A stretch of DNA of 64,000 bases from Orlajensenia sp001423545 (GTDB lineage Bacteria > Actinomycetota > Actinomycetes > Actinomycetales > Microbacteriaceae): NCBI GenBank assembly GCA_001423545.1, contig LMOK01000003.1, positions 62,001 to 126,000 on the forward strand, written 5' to 3'. The number at the start of each line of letters is the position of its first letter. Positions within the stretch are counted from its first letter, which is position 1. Under the pieces are notes generated by a model, which had not been told where the DNA came from, ran no database searches, and worked only from the letters and a program-made list of their open reading frames with translations. This document shows, in pieces, positions 7,938 through 17,262 of the stretch. A program made the translations under genes and the position numbers.

Positions 7938-9251
7938 TCAGGAACAGCAGGAAGACCCGGAAGCCTCATCCGTAGAGCACACCCCAGTCGCGGGGAGGAC
8001 GAGTTCGACGTTGCTTGCCGCGGCCATGTCGTTGTCTAGCCAGGCAGTGATCGATCGGACCTGCTCGTAGCCGGTGGCGAGGAGGAAGGTCGGGGCTCGG
8101 CCATAGCTCTTCATGCCAGCGATGAAGAAGTTCGGTTCTGGCTGCTGCAGTTCTGCGAAGCCGTGCGGGGCGACGGTGCCGCAGCTGTGCAAGTTGGGAT
8201 CGATGAGCGGCGCGAGGCGTCGAGGCGCTTCGACGATCTCGTCGAGCTCAAGTCGGATCTCGCGCAGCATGTCCAGGTTCGGCCGGAATCCGGTCGCATT
8301 CACCACGACGTCGGCGTGGATCGTCTCGATACCGCCGGCACGACTGCCGACGATGTCGACACCACCGTCGGAGGCTGTAAGGCGGACGATCTCGAACTGG
8401 TCGACGCGCTCGATTGCGCCGCTGGCGACGAGTCGCTCGATCCGCTGGCCGAGGGAAGCGCGGCCCGGGAGTTCGTCATCGTCGGAGCCGGACACGCGCA
8501 CCGCCGAGCTGTTGCGGATGACCCAGGTGACCGTCGTCCCCGCCTCCTCTCGAGCGAGCTTCGCGAGGTTGATGAGGGTGTTGGCTGCGGAGTGACCAGC
8601 CCCGACGACGACGGTGTGCTTCCCGGCAAAGCGCTCCCGGTCGGTCCCGAGCACATCGGGGAGGGCATGGCTGACCTTCTCGGCGACATCCGCGTAGCCA
8701 AGAGGAACCAGGCCGTTCGAACTCAGACTGTTGGGAGTGCCGTATGTCCCAGAAGCGTCGATCACCGCGCGCGCAGTGAACTCGGACACCTCGACGCCGT
8801 CGTGGATGCGGAGAACGAACGGGGTTGTCGCTCGTCCGGCGGACCGGGTGCGATCCATGCCCTCTCGCGACACCGAATCGACCGTGACTCCCAATCGAGT
8901 TCGTGAGGCGATGGGCTCAAGCGCGGCGAGCGGGACGAGGTAGTCGTCGATGATGGCGGCCGCATACGGGGCCACCCCCGCGGGCGGCTCTTCCCAGCCC
9001 GCCGCTTCGAGCAGTCGCTTCGCGGCCGGGTCGATGAGGTGCTCCCACAGGGAGAACAGCCGGATGTGCCGCCAAGCGTTCATGCTGGACGCGATCGAAT
9101 CGCCACTCTCGTACACGACGAAGTCGATGCCCCGTTCCACGAGATTCGCGGCAGCAGCGAGCCCGACCGGTCCAGCGCCGATGATCGCAACCGGCAGGTC
9201 ATCCAGTCGGGAGGAGCGGCGTACGGTGGGCGTGAGGTCGAGCAAGGTCAT
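7938..9251 (-). CDS. FAD-dependent monooxygenase, ArsO-like
   Basis: 437 residues. Features are the FAD Rossmann motif VAIIGAGPVGLAAAANL, a BVMO/FMO-like SMNAWRHIRLFSLWEHL, the NADPH motif VVVGAGHSAANTLINLA, and the ATGFRPNLDMLREI signature. The C-terminus ends GVCSTDEASGSSCCS, a cysteine-rich tail that could bind arsenite. This family is common in actinobacterial ars operons as 'ArsO', and its reaction is not established. ATG 9251 has a GGAG ribosome site; the longer frame reading to 9323 would cross both operators, so it was rejected. Divergent from arsR. Confidence 0.75.
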   Translation of the reverse strand: MTLLDLTPTVRRSSRLDDLPVAIIGAGPVGLAAAANLVERGIDFVVYESGDSIASSMNAWRHIRLFSLWEHLIDPAAKRLLEAAGWEEPPAGVAPYAAAIIDDYLVPLAALEPIASRTRLGVTVDSVSREGMDRTRSAGRATTPFVLRIHDGVEVSEFTARAVIDASGTYGTPNSLSSNGLVPLGYADVAEKVSHALPDVLGTDRERFAGKHTVVVGAGHSAANTLINLAKLAREEAGTTVTWVIRNSSAVRVSGSDDDELPGRASLGQRIERLVASGAIERVDQFEIVRLTASDGGVDIVGSRAGGIETIHADVVVNATGFRPNLDMLREIRLELDEIVEAPRRLAPLIDPNLHSCGTVAPHGFAELQQPEPNFFIAGMKSYGRAPTFLLATGYEQVRSITAWLDNDMAAASNVELVLPATGVCSTDEASGSSCCS

Positions 9252-9270
9252 GACTACTCCGGCTTCGGTA

Positions 9271-9288
9271 TATCGACGGATCTCGATA
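9271..9288. promoter_or_regulatory. ArsR operator 1 (flavoprotein side)
   Basis: TATCGA-N6-TCGATA, a perfect inverted repeat in the divergent region, 20 bp upstream of the flavoprotein start. Confidence 0.7.
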
Positions 9289-9307
9289 CATTGAGTATGG
9301 CCCACCA

Positions 9308-9325
9308 TATCGATGGATGTCAATA
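9308..9325. promoter_or_regulatory. ArsR operator 2 (arsR side)
   Basis: TATCGA-N6-TCAATA matches operator 1 in 11 of 12 arm positions. It overlaps a leftward -35 (TTGACA on the minus strand, 9318-9323) and sits just before the rightward -10 at 9331, so one bound repressor would shut both promoters. Confidence 0.7.
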
Positions 9326-9330
9326 TCGAC

Positions 9331-9336
9331 TACAAT
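9331..9336 (+). promoter_or_regulatory. -10 element of arsR, leaderless
   Basis: TACAAT is 7 nt before GTG 9344. It decides the start of arsR, since upstream ATGs at 9317 and 9335 would lie before or inside the promoter. Confidence 0.65.
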
Positions 9337-9343
9337 GGGCTTC

Positions 9344-9694
9344 GTGCCGACACCCACCCTCATCCCGATCACTGACGCTGCCGCGTGCTGCTCCCCACTC
9401 ACAAGGGAGACGCTGACAGCTCAGAAGGCAGACGACCTCGCCCGGTCGCTGAAGGCCTTGGCGGATCCCACTCGACTCCGGTTGATCTCGATCGTCGCAG
9501 CATCCGAGGGGGAAGAGGCCTGCGCGTGCGACCTGACCGAGCCCGTCGGCCTGAGCCAGCCGACGGTGTCCCATCACCTCAAAATGCTCGTCGACGCCGG
9601 CTTCCTCAGCCGTACACAGCGGGGCACATGGGCGTACTTCAAGCTTGTCCCCGGAGCGCTTGACGCCGTCTCTCGGCTCCTGATCAGCGCGTGA
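9344..9694 (+). CDS. arsR: Arsenite-responsive repressor ArsR
   Basis: 116 residues from GTG 9344. SKALADPTRLRLISIV-type helices, then recognition helix LSQPTVSHHLKML. With this start the N-terminal cysteine pair is C15-C16 (AAACCSPL), and a second cluster is C60/C62 (EEACACDL). This is the layout of the Corynebacterium glutamicum-type As(III) site (C15, C16, C55). It should repress the divergent flavoprotein and its own arsR-aqpS operon. The stop overlaps the aqpS start by GTGA. Confidence 0.85.
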   Translation: MPTPTLIPITDAAACCSPLTRETLTAQKADDLARSLKALADPTRLRLISIVAASEGEEACACDLTEPVGLSQPTVSHHLKMLVDAGFLSRTQRGTWAYFKLVPGALDAVSRLLISA

Positions 9695-10410
9695 AGCCGA
9701 TCCTCCCCTCCTGGGCGCGGCCCGCGCTCGGTGAGTTCCTGGGCAGCGCCCTCCTCACAGCCCTCGTCGTCGGATCGGGCGTCGCCGCGAGCAACCTGTC
9801 GCCAGACGATACCGGCCTGCAACTGTTCGAGAACGCCTTCGCCACAGCGCTGGGTCTCTTCGCCCTCATCCTGATCTTCGGACCAATCAGCGGAGCCCAT
9901 TTCAACCCGGTCGTCTCCCTGGCCGATGCCGCGTTCGGACACCGGCCGTGGCGCGACCTCACCTACTACCTACCCGTGCAGATTGTTGGATGCATCGCCG
10001 GCGCCGTGCTCGCGAACGCGATGTTCGGACTGCCGACCACGATGAGCGGAACCGACCGCATGACCGGACCGCACTTTCTCGCGGAGATCGTTGCAACCGC
10101 TGGCCTGATCCTCGTCATCTTCAGTCTCGCCCACACCGGGCGGTCAGCATGGGCGCCAGCTGCAGTAGGCGCCTACATCGGTGCCGCCTACTTCTTCACC
10201 AGCTCTGCGAGCTTTGCCAACCCTGCAATCACGATCGGGCGGATGTTCAGCGACACCTTCGCCGGAATCGCCCCATCGTCCGTCCCGGGCTACATCGCTG
10301 CCCAGATCCTGGGTGCGATCGTCGGCGTGTTTATTGTTCGAGTGCTTTTTCCCAAAGGTGATCGGACCGATTCCGATTTCCGCCCGGCTAGGGTCTCCGC
10401 AGAGGTCTGA
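9691..10410 (+). CDS. aqpS: Aquaglyceroporin, arsenite exit channel
   Basis: 239 residues, MIP family with six predicted membrane helices. The two pore motifs are NPV (residues 72-74, GAHFNPVV) and NPA (177-179, SFANPAITIGRMFSDTF). In place of the usual NPAR selectivity arginine the sequence reads NPAITIGR, as in AqpS-type channels. Coupled to arsR by a GTGA overlap. In Sinorhizobium, AqpS replaces an arsenite pump and lets arsenite made by ArsC flow out down its gradient; the same job is likely here. Confidence 0.85.
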   Translation: MKPILPSWARPALGEFLGSALLTALVVGSGVAASNLSPDDTGLQLFENAFATALGLFALILIFGPISGAHFNPVVSLADAAFGHRPWRDLTYYLPVQIVGCIAGAVLANAMFGLPTTMSGTDRMTGPHFLAEIVATAGLILVIFSLAHTGRSAWAPAAVGAYIGAAYFFTSSASFANPAITIGRMFSDTFAGIAPSSVPGYIAAQILGAIVGVFIVRVLFPKGDRTDSDFRPARVSAEV

Positions 10411-10471
10411 GCGCGGCGAGGTTAGGCGCGAGCGCACCAAGAGGATGGCCGAGAGCGCACCCACTTGCGCG

Positions 10472-11517
<1,046 letters not shown>

Positions 11518-11521
<4 letters not shown>

Positions 11522-11892
11522 AGACCGGGTGCCTCGTTCGACTGTGCATGGTGATGGCGCGGTGTGCCACCGAGAGAATGCTCGGCTTGGAAGATGGCAT
11601 CACTGACCAATTGTTGGGCGTGCTCGTTCTCGAGGCGGTAGAAGATCTTCGTGCCGTCCTGCCGGGTGGAGACGACCCGTGCCAGACGGAGCTTCGCCAA
11701 GTGCTGAGATACTCCGGAGGGCGACTTGTCGACGATGTCGGCCAGATGGTTGACGCTCAGCTCCCCGGCGTCACGCAGCGCCAGAATGATCCTGATCCGC
11801 GTGGCATCCGCGAGCATGCCGAAGACCTCGACGGCGAGTTCCACATACTGGCTATCGGGCCGGCGGCCGCACACCGCCTTATCTGCATCCAT
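11518..11892 (-). CDS. ArsR/SmtB-family metal sensor (Zn/Ni/Co type)
   Basis: 124 residues. The winged helix is FGMLADATRIRIILALRDAG, with recognition helix SPSGVSQHLAKLRLARV. The alpha5 metal site resembles CzrA/NmtR/KmtR: ENEHAQQLVSDAIFQAEHSL contains two His with an acidic partner at the expected spacing, plus a C-terminal HHH. There are no alpha3 cysteines. It likely represses itself and the downstream CDF. It appears leaderless: minus-strand TAGAAT ends 6 nt before the ATG. Confidence 0.8.
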
Positions 11893-11898
11893 ACGCAG

Positions 11899-11904
11899 AT
11901 TCTA
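11899..11904 (-). promoter_or_regulatory. -10 element of the SmtB-like gene
   Basis: TAGAAT on the minus strand, 6 nt before ATG 11892. No ribosome site, so leaderless. Confidence 0.55.
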
Positions 11905-11969
11905 ATGCTATCGGTGGTCGATCCCAACCATGCGCCTACGAACCAGATAGATGCCAGGGGCTTGGTTTG

Positions 11970-11984
11970 TACCCCCGGGGGGTA
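11970..11984. promoter_or_regulatory. CsoR box before copB
   Basis: TACCCCCGGGGGGTA, with perfect 7-bp arms around one base, directly abuts the -10 TATAGT at 11985. It matches the GC-rich operator recognised by CsoR repressors. One of four such boxes in the window. Confidence 0.8.
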
Positions 11985-11990
11985 TATAGT
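11985..11990 (+). promoter_or_regulatory. -10 element of copB, leaderless
   Basis: TATAGT is 7 nt before ATG 11998 and fixes that start. The longer open frame beginning at 11299 crosses the promoter and the antisense gene. Confidence 0.65.
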
Positions 11991-11997
11991 CCGGTGC

Positions 11998-14208
11998 ATG
12001 AGTGAAGAGCATGGCATGCATGGTCCGGTAGGCGGGGCTGAGCGAGAGGCGACGACCGGCGAAGTCGGCCGCCACCAGGACCATGACCCGGCAGTTCAGG
12101 ATCACGGCGGAGCCAGTGCCGGTGGACTCAGTCGGCCTTCTCCCCGTGGTTCCGGGCACGAAGGACACGCGGAGCACGGAGGCCACGCCGGGCACGGCGA
12201 CCACGTCGGCCAGTTCAGGCGGCTGTTCTGGATCATGCTCGTGATTTCGATCCCGGTGATCGGGTTCAGTCCGATGTTCGCGATGCTCTTCGGCTACAGC
12301 CTCCCGGACGCTGCGATCATCGCGTGGATCTCGCCTGTGCTCGGGACGGTCATGTACGTCTGGGGAGGTCGCCCGTTCCTCACCGGTGCCGTCAGCGAGC
12401 TGAAGGCTCGGAAGCCCGGCATGATGCTCTTGATTTCCCTCGCGATCACTGTGGCGTTCCTGGCGTCGTGGGGCGCGAACCTCGGAATCCTCGATCATGA
12501 GCTGGACTTCTGGTGGGAGCTCGCCCTGCTGATCGTCATCATGCTGCTCGGCCACTGGATCGAAATGCGCTCCCTTGCGCAGACCTCGACAGCATTGGAG
12601 TCACTCGCCGCGCTGCTTCCGGATGAGGCGGAGCGGCTCGAAGACGGCGAGGTTGTCATTGTCAGCCCCAGTGACCTGCAGCTTGGCGACGTCGTGGTTG
12701 TTCGCCCGGGAAGTCGGGTGCCGGCTGACGGTGAGGTCATAGAGGGTGAGGCCGACATCGACGAGTCGATGATTACTGGCGAGTCCCGCCCGGTCACCCG
12801 CCGCGTCGGAGACCGCGTCGTTGCAGGAACAGTTGCAACCGACAGCGCGGTTCGTATACGAATCACTGCCGTCGGAGACGACACCGCTCTCGCTGGCATC
12901 CAACGACTGGTCACGGAGGCACAGAACTCGTCCTCGCGCGCGCAGCGTCTTGCTGACACGGCCGCGGGCTGGCTGTTCTGGTTCGCACTGGTCTCCGCTC
13001 TCCTCACAGCCATTGTGTGGACGGCACTGGGGTTCCCGGATGACGCGGTCATCCGTACCATCACAGTGCTAGTGATTGCCTGCCCGCACGCACTGGGCTT
13101 GGCCATCCCGCTGGTCGTGTCGATCGCGACCGAACGGGCGGCGAAGGGTGGCGTGTTGATCAAGGATCGGCTCGCGCTGGAGAGCATGCGCACGGTCGAC
13201 ACGGTGCTGTTCGACAAGACGGGGACACTCACCAAGGGTGAGCCCACCGTCTCGGACATCGCGGTTCACGGCGATCGGCAGGCAGACGACGTCCTCACAG
13301 CGGCGGCGGCAGCCGAATCGGATAGTGAGCATCCTCTGGCGAAAGCGATCGTCGCGGCCGCGAAGGCGCGCGGTCTTGTCGTGCCGCCCGCATCCGCCTT
13401 CCAGGCGTCGACAGCGGTGGGTGTGTCCGCGTCCGTATCGGGACGCACTATCAGCGTCGGTGGCCCCAGTCTCCTGAAGCAGCATGGCGCCGCCGAACTC
13501 GACGTGGCCGAGGCGTGGAGACGCGACGGGGCGATCATCCTGCACGTCATGGAGGACGGTCAGGTCATCGGAGCGATCAGCCTTGCGGACGAGGTTCGCG
13601 AGGAGTCGCGACAGGCCGTTGCCGCACTGCAGAACATGGGTGTCCAGGTGGTCATGATCACCGGCGACGCTGAGGCCGTGGCGCATACGGTCGCTGCAGC
13701 ACTCAGCATCGATCGCGTGTTCGCGGGAGTCCACCCGGAGGACAAGTCAGCGAAGGTGGCGGAGCTTCAGGCCGAGGGTCGCAAGGTGGCGATGGTTGGC
13801 GACGGAGTGAACGATGCTCCCGCACTGGCGCAGGCCGATGTCGGGATTGCGATCGGCGCGGGCACCGACGTGGCCATCGCTTCGGCCGGCGTGATCCTGG
13901 CCTCCGACGACCCTCGATCGGTATTGTCCGTGATCGCGCTGTCGAAGGCGAGCTATCGCAAGATGAAGCAGAACCTGTGGTGGGCTGCGGGTTACAACCT
14001 CATCTCGGTGCCCCTTGCCGCAGGCGTGCTGGCACCCATCGGGTTCGTCCTGCCGATGGCAGTCGGGGCACTGCTGATGTCGGCGTCGACTGTCGTGGTC
14101 GCCCTGAACGCGCAGCTCCTGCGCCGCCTGGACCTGACCCCAGAGAACTCCGTACCGGCAGAAGGAGCGAGCCGTGGCGCAGACCGGTTGGTCAAATCGG
14201 GAGTGTGA
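11998..14208 (+). CDS. copB: Copper P1B-type ATPase, CPH motif (CopB)
   Basis: 736 residues. The His-rich N-terminus (GHEGHAEHGGHAGHGDH) replaces an HMA domain. The TM6 motif is ACPHALGLAIP (CPH, subclass P1B-3, copper). The phosphorylation site is DKTGTLTKGEPT, the HP motif SEHPLAKAI and the hinge GDGVNDAPALAQAD; the TGES actuator motif is present. It exports copper from the cytoplasm. Single-gene unit behind a CsoR box, convergent with the ccdA-type gene (17-bp overlap at the 3' ends). Confidence 0.9.
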   Translation: MSEEHGMHGPVGGAEREATTGEVGRHQDHDPAVQDHGGASAGGLSRPSPRGSGHEGHAEHGGHAGHGDHVGQFRRLFWIMLVISIPVIGFSPMFAMLFGYSLPDAAIIAWISPVLGTVMYVWGGRPFLTGAVSELKARKPGMMLLISLAITVAFLASWGANLGILDHELDFWWELALLIVIMLLGHWIEMRSLAQTSTALESLAALLPDEAERLEDGEVVIVSPSDLQLGDVVVVRPGSRVPADGEVIEGEADIDESMITGESRPVTRRVGDRVVAGTVATDSAVRIRITAVGDDTALAGIQRLVTEAQNSSSRAQRLADTAAGWLFWFALVSALLTAIVWTALGFPDDAVIRTITVLVIACPHALGLAIPLVVSIATERAAKGGVLIKDRLALESMRTVDTVLFDKTGTLTKGEPTVSDIAVHGDRQADDVLTAAAAAESDSEHPLAKAIVAAAKARGLVVPPASAFQASTAVGVSASVSGRTISVGGPSLLKQHGAAELDVAEAWRRDGAIILHVMEDGQVIGAISLADEVREESRQAVAALQNMGVQVVMITGDAEAVAHTVAAALSIDRVFAGVHPEDKSAKVAELQAEGRKVAMVGDGVNDAPALAQADVGIAIGAGTDVAIASAGVILASDDPRSVLSVIALSKASYRKMKQNLWWAAGYNLISVPLAAGVLAPIGFVLPMAVGALLMSASTVVVALNAQLLRRLDLTPENSVPAEGASRGADRLVKSGV

Positions 14209-14932
14209 CGCTGCCGATCAGTGACTGCATGCTGTAGATCCATGCCGTCCAGACACCCGTCACCATGAGGATGCCGATGACAACCAGCATGATTCCTCCG
14301 AAGATGTTGATGAAGCGGATGTGGCGGCGTAGGAATGCCGTGGCGCCGAGCATCCAGTCAAATCCCAGTGCGATGAGGAGGAAGGGCAGTCCGAGGCCGA
14401 CGCAGTATGCGAATCCGAGCAGCGCGCCTCGCCAGGCTGAGCCTGAATCCAGGCTCAGCAGTGAGATAGCGGCCAGCGTGGGGCCAAGGCATGGGGTCCA
14501 TCCGACACCGAACACGATTCCGAGCATCGGTGCGCCTGCAAGTCCGGTCGGGGGCCGGAGGTCGAGTTTGAACGTCCGTTGCATCGGGGAAAGCAATCCG
14601 ATGAAGACCAAGCCCATGAGGATGACGAGTACACCGACAATGCGGGTGATGACGTCTTGCCAGCGGATCAGCCATGTGCCGAGGGTGCCGAATGCGACTC
14701 CGTAGGCGATGAAGACAAGGGAGAAGCCGGCGATGAATAGTGCGACGCCAGCGACGGCCCTCCCCCTCCCTCGGCCCCTGTTCTGCTCCGCGGTGCCGCC
14801 GACGTAGCCGATGTATCCCGGCACAAGGGGTAGGACGCAGGGTGAGGCGAATGAGACGAGGCCAGCGAGTATCGCGATGGGAATGGCGAGGATCAGCTGT
14901 CCGCTCACGACGATCGCGCCCAAGTCACCCAT
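14192..14932 (-). CDS. ccdA: CcdA-type thiol-disulfide membrane reductase
   Basis: 246 residues, about six membrane helices. The two membrane cysteines lie in FASPCVLPLVPGYIGYVGG and GVGWTPCLGPTLAA, the CcdA/DsbD-beta signature. It passes electrons from cytoplasmic thioredoxin to the extracytoplasmic TlpA-like partner encoded upstream. Last gene of the leftward copper operon. Clearly paralogous to the CcdA at 26984. Confidence 0.9.
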   Translation of the reverse strand: MGDLGAIVVSGQLILAIPIAILAGLVSFASPCVLPLVPGYIGYVGGTAEQNRGRGRGRAVAGVALFIAGFSLVFIAYGVAFGTLGTWLIRWQDVITRIVGVLVILMGLVFIGLLSPMQRTFKLDLRPPTGLAGAPMLGIVFGVGWTPCLGPTLAAISLLSLDSGSAWRGALLGFAYCVGLGLPFLLIALGFDWMLGATAFLRRHIRFINIFGGIMLVVIGILMVTGVWTAWIYSMQSLIGSVTLPI

Positions 14933-15083
14933 GTTCAGCTTGGTTTCCAGGGGCGTAGTTCGCTCTGGTGGTCCAGTCGCAAGCCTTGGCCGCGAGGCGA
15001 ACGGACTCGATTGCTGTCCAGCCGACGGTCATGGTGATGACGAACGCCTGGATAACTCCAACAATGAAGGAGCCGACTGTCAC
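14925..15083 (-). CDS. 52-aa single-helix membrane peptide
   Basis: A short frame between the small membrane gene and ccdA. It begins with GTG overlapping the upstream stop (GTGA) and ends 8 bp inside ccdA. The peptide starts MTVGSFIVGVIQAFVITM, one membrane helix, followed by a short charged tail with one Cys (KACDW). The coupling on both sides and the hydrophobic start support it as real. Function unknown; perhaps a small partner of CcdA/TlpA. Confidence 0.6.
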   Translation of the reverse strand: MTVGSFIVGVIQAFVITMTVGWTAIESVRLAAKACDWTTRANYAPGNQAEHG

Positions 15084-15349
15084 GTGGGTTTCCTCGCACT
15101 CAGCACGGCACCCACGATGAGCAGGGCAACGCCCATCGGGTAGCCGGTCGCGAGGTCAGCCCACAGCGGTGGCTCGGCGCTGAAGGCGCCGATGTGCGTG
15201 AGCCAGTGTTGCGCGACGATCAGGGCGCCGACCAGCATCACCAGTTGTCCGGCGCGCAGATACCGGCGCCGCCGGCGGTACTGCTGGTGAGCGGCCTCGT
15301 CGCGGCTGGCGGGAGAGTTCGGGTGCGGGGTGAAGCCTGAATCGTTCAC
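15080..15349 (-). CDS. Small two-helix membrane protein
   Basis: 89 residues from GTG 15349, which has a strong AGGAGG 6 bp upstream, inside the end of tlpA. Charged N-terminus (YRRRRRY), then helices around LRAGQLVMLVGALIVAQHWL and YPMGVALLIVGAVLSA. A similar small protein often accompanies actinobacterial DUF305/TlpA operons, but I cannot name the family. Coupled to the genes on both sides. Confidence 0.7.
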   Translation of the reverse strand: MNDSGFTPHPNSPASRDEAAHQQYRRRRRYLRAGQLVMLVGALIVAQHWLTHIGAFSAEPPLWADLATGYPMGVALLIVGAVLSARKPT

Positions 15350-15350
15350 G

Positions 15351-16004
15351 TCATCCTCCTGTAGTGGTATCTGCACCCTCTGAGAGGGCGGATGTGACCA
15401 GCGCCGACAAGACACTTGCGTCCGGGATCCGGCCGAGGATGCGCGCGGCTACCCGGCCTTCCCTATCCAGGACGATGGTGGTCGGTACGGCGTTCGGTGC
15501 GATCTCCCCACTGAAAGCGAGTTGCACTGTGCCGCTCTTCATGTCCAGGAACGTCGGATAGCTCACGCCGTACTTCTTGGCGAATGCCTGGGCGGTGCCG
15601 AGTTCGTCTCGGACGTTCACCCCGAGGAACCGAACGAGGTCGTCCGCGAACTTGTCGTTGACGGCTTCGAGGTCAGGGGCCTCTGCCCGACAGGGTGCGC
15701 AGCCCGCGTACCAAAAGTTCGCCACCACGACGGATCCGAGGAGATCCTTCGACGAGATGACATCTCCGGTGTCCAGCGGGGCCGAGAACACGATCGGCTT
15801 CCCTCGATCCGCTGCGGCGATCTCGGTGATCGTGCCGTCACCCGCCACATAGTTCTTTCCGCTACCCGCCCGATACTGGTCCGCGAGCGGGTCAGGCGAA
15901 CAACCCGTCAGCAGCAGGACGCCAGCCACCAGCGTCGCCACACCCGCCAGGATTACCCGGCGTCGTCCCTCAACCCATCCGAGCCTCCCACCGGTGTCAC
16001 CCAA
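15351..16004 (-). CDS. TlpA/ResA-like thioredoxin lipoprotein
   Basis: 217 residues. Signal peptide with lipobox LLTGCSP, so membrane-anchored outside the cell. The thioredoxin fold has active site WYAGCAPCRAEAPDLEAV, the cis-Pro loop PNAVPTT and a FLGVNVRDE strand. It would reduce disulfides in exported copper proteins, fed by the CcdA encoded downstream. TTG 16004 is the only plausible start and overlaps the M23 stop by 8 bp. Paralogue at 26328, with long shared stretches (QYRAGSGK, CAPCRAEAPDLEAV). Confidence 0.85.
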   Translation of the reverse strand: MGDTGGRLGWVEGRRRVILAGVATLVAGVLLLTGCSPDPLADQYRAGSGKNYVAGDGTITEIAAADRGKPIVFSAPLDTGDVISSKDLLGSVVVANFWYAGCAPCRAEAPDLEAVNDKFADDLVRFLGVNVRDELGTAQAFAKKYGVSYPTFLDMKSGTVQLAFSGEIAPNAVPTTIVLDREGRVAARILGRIPDASVLSALVTSALSEGADTTTGG

Positions 16005-17262
16005 GAGTCACACCCCTCTCCGCCATGAAGGGCTGGGGGTCGATTCGGGCGCCGTTCCATCGGACTTCGAAATGCGAATGGCATCCTGATGAAGCCCCGG
16101 TTGTACCGACCAGCGCAATCGGTGTGCCCGCCGCCACCCATTGGCCGACTCCGACGAGGATTTCGCTGTTGTGGGCGTACCCGGTCTGGACGTCTCCACC
16201 ATGATCGATCAGCACCCAGTTGCCGTACGTTCCCAACCAGTTGGCGTAGGACACCGTGCCTGCGGACGCCGCGTAGACCGTCTGGCCGCAACTCGCGGCA
16301 ATGTCGGTGCCGTAGTGGAACGCACCCACGCCAGCTACGGGGCGATCCGGTCGTGGGCCGAAGCTGTCGCTGATCCACCCGCTGACGGGAAGGGTCCACC
16401 CTTGTCCGTTGGCCGGTGCGGGGCCACTCGGTCCGGCTGCTTCGGCCGCTCGTCGTGCAGCCTCTTCGGCAGCGCGGCGTGCTTCCTCAGCAGCTCGGCG
16501 TGCTTCCTCGCCCTTCTGGAACTCAGCTTCGGTGGCTTGTCGATTCTCAGAGAGGACAGCGAGTTGGGCTTGCATGACTGAGACGTTGTTCCGCTGCGTT
16601 TCGAGCTTGGCGTCTAGGTTTGCTCTGGCCGTGATCGCCCGTTGGAGAGCGGCCTCCGCTTCGGTGGCGAGCTCGCCGAGCAGGCCTTCCGCGACATCTG
16701 CCTGTGCCGTGAGTGCACGAGCCGTATTGGTGTCGGTTCTGGCATCCTGGGCGATTCCGTCGATTCGCTCGCCCAGCTTCGTCGCTGCCCCTAGCCGATA
16801 GAGAAGCTGTTCGGGCCCTGACTTGTCCAGAAGAAGCCGCGCGGTAAGGTCGTCGCTGCCGTTTCGGGCAAGGGAAGCCGCCAGGTGACCCGCATTCTGC
16901 TGGGACACTGTGGCCACGGTTCCGGCTTCGTCCGCCTGGACACGGAGCGTGTCCGCACGGTACGTGGCTTCATCGAACTTCGCTTGCGCGAGCTCGTATT
17001 CCCCCTCGCGCAGCGTCTGCTCGGCCTGCGCCGCTGCTACCTGCTGCGCGAGTTCCGCAATCAGGGCGGTCAGTTCGGCGACCTGGTTCTGCTTCGCAGT
17101 CTCTGATGAGCGGGCATTCTCCACGTCCGCCCAGGACGGGTACTCTTCCGCGCGGGCGGGACCGCCACCGGCTACAACACCGCCAGCGATCAGTAGAAGA
17201 ACCGTACCGAAGATCACCGCAGAGGCGTACGCGGATCGCTGATTCTGCTTGGCGGCGATCAT
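15997..17262 (-). CDS. M23 peptidase with long coiled coil
   Basis: 421 residues. N-terminal signal/anchor (AVIFGTVLLLIAGGVVAGGG), then a coiled coil rich in A, E, R and Q (about 40-280, ending in EEARRAAEEARRAAEEA repeats), then an M23 metallopeptidase domain: FHYGTDIAA (H and D ligands) and GCHSHFEVRW (HxH). The layout resembles EnvC/NlpD-type cell-wall hydrolases or their activators. ATG 17262 overlaps the preceding stop as ATGA. Position inside a copper operon suggests envelope remodelling or assembly of exported copper proteins. Confidence 0.8.
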   Translation of the reverse strand: MIAAKQNQRSAYASAVIFGTVLLLIAGGVVAGGGPARAEEYPSWADVENARSSETAKQNQVAELTALIAELAQQVAAAQAEQTLREGEYELAQAKFDEATYRADTLRVQADEAGTVATVSQQNAGHLAASLARNGSDDLTARLLLDKSGPEQLLYRLGAATKLGERIDGIAQDARTDTNTARALTAQADVAEGLLGELATEAEAALQRAITARANLDAKLETQRNNVSVMQAQLAVLSENRQATEAEFQKGEEARRAAEEARRAAEEAARRAAEAAGPSGPAPANGQGWTLPVSGWISDSFGPRPDRPVAGVGAFHYGTDIAASCGQTVYAASAGTVSYANWLGTYGNWVLIDHGGDVQTGYAHNSEILVGVGQWVAAGTPIALVGTTGASSGCHSHFEVRWNGARIDPQPFMAERGVTLG

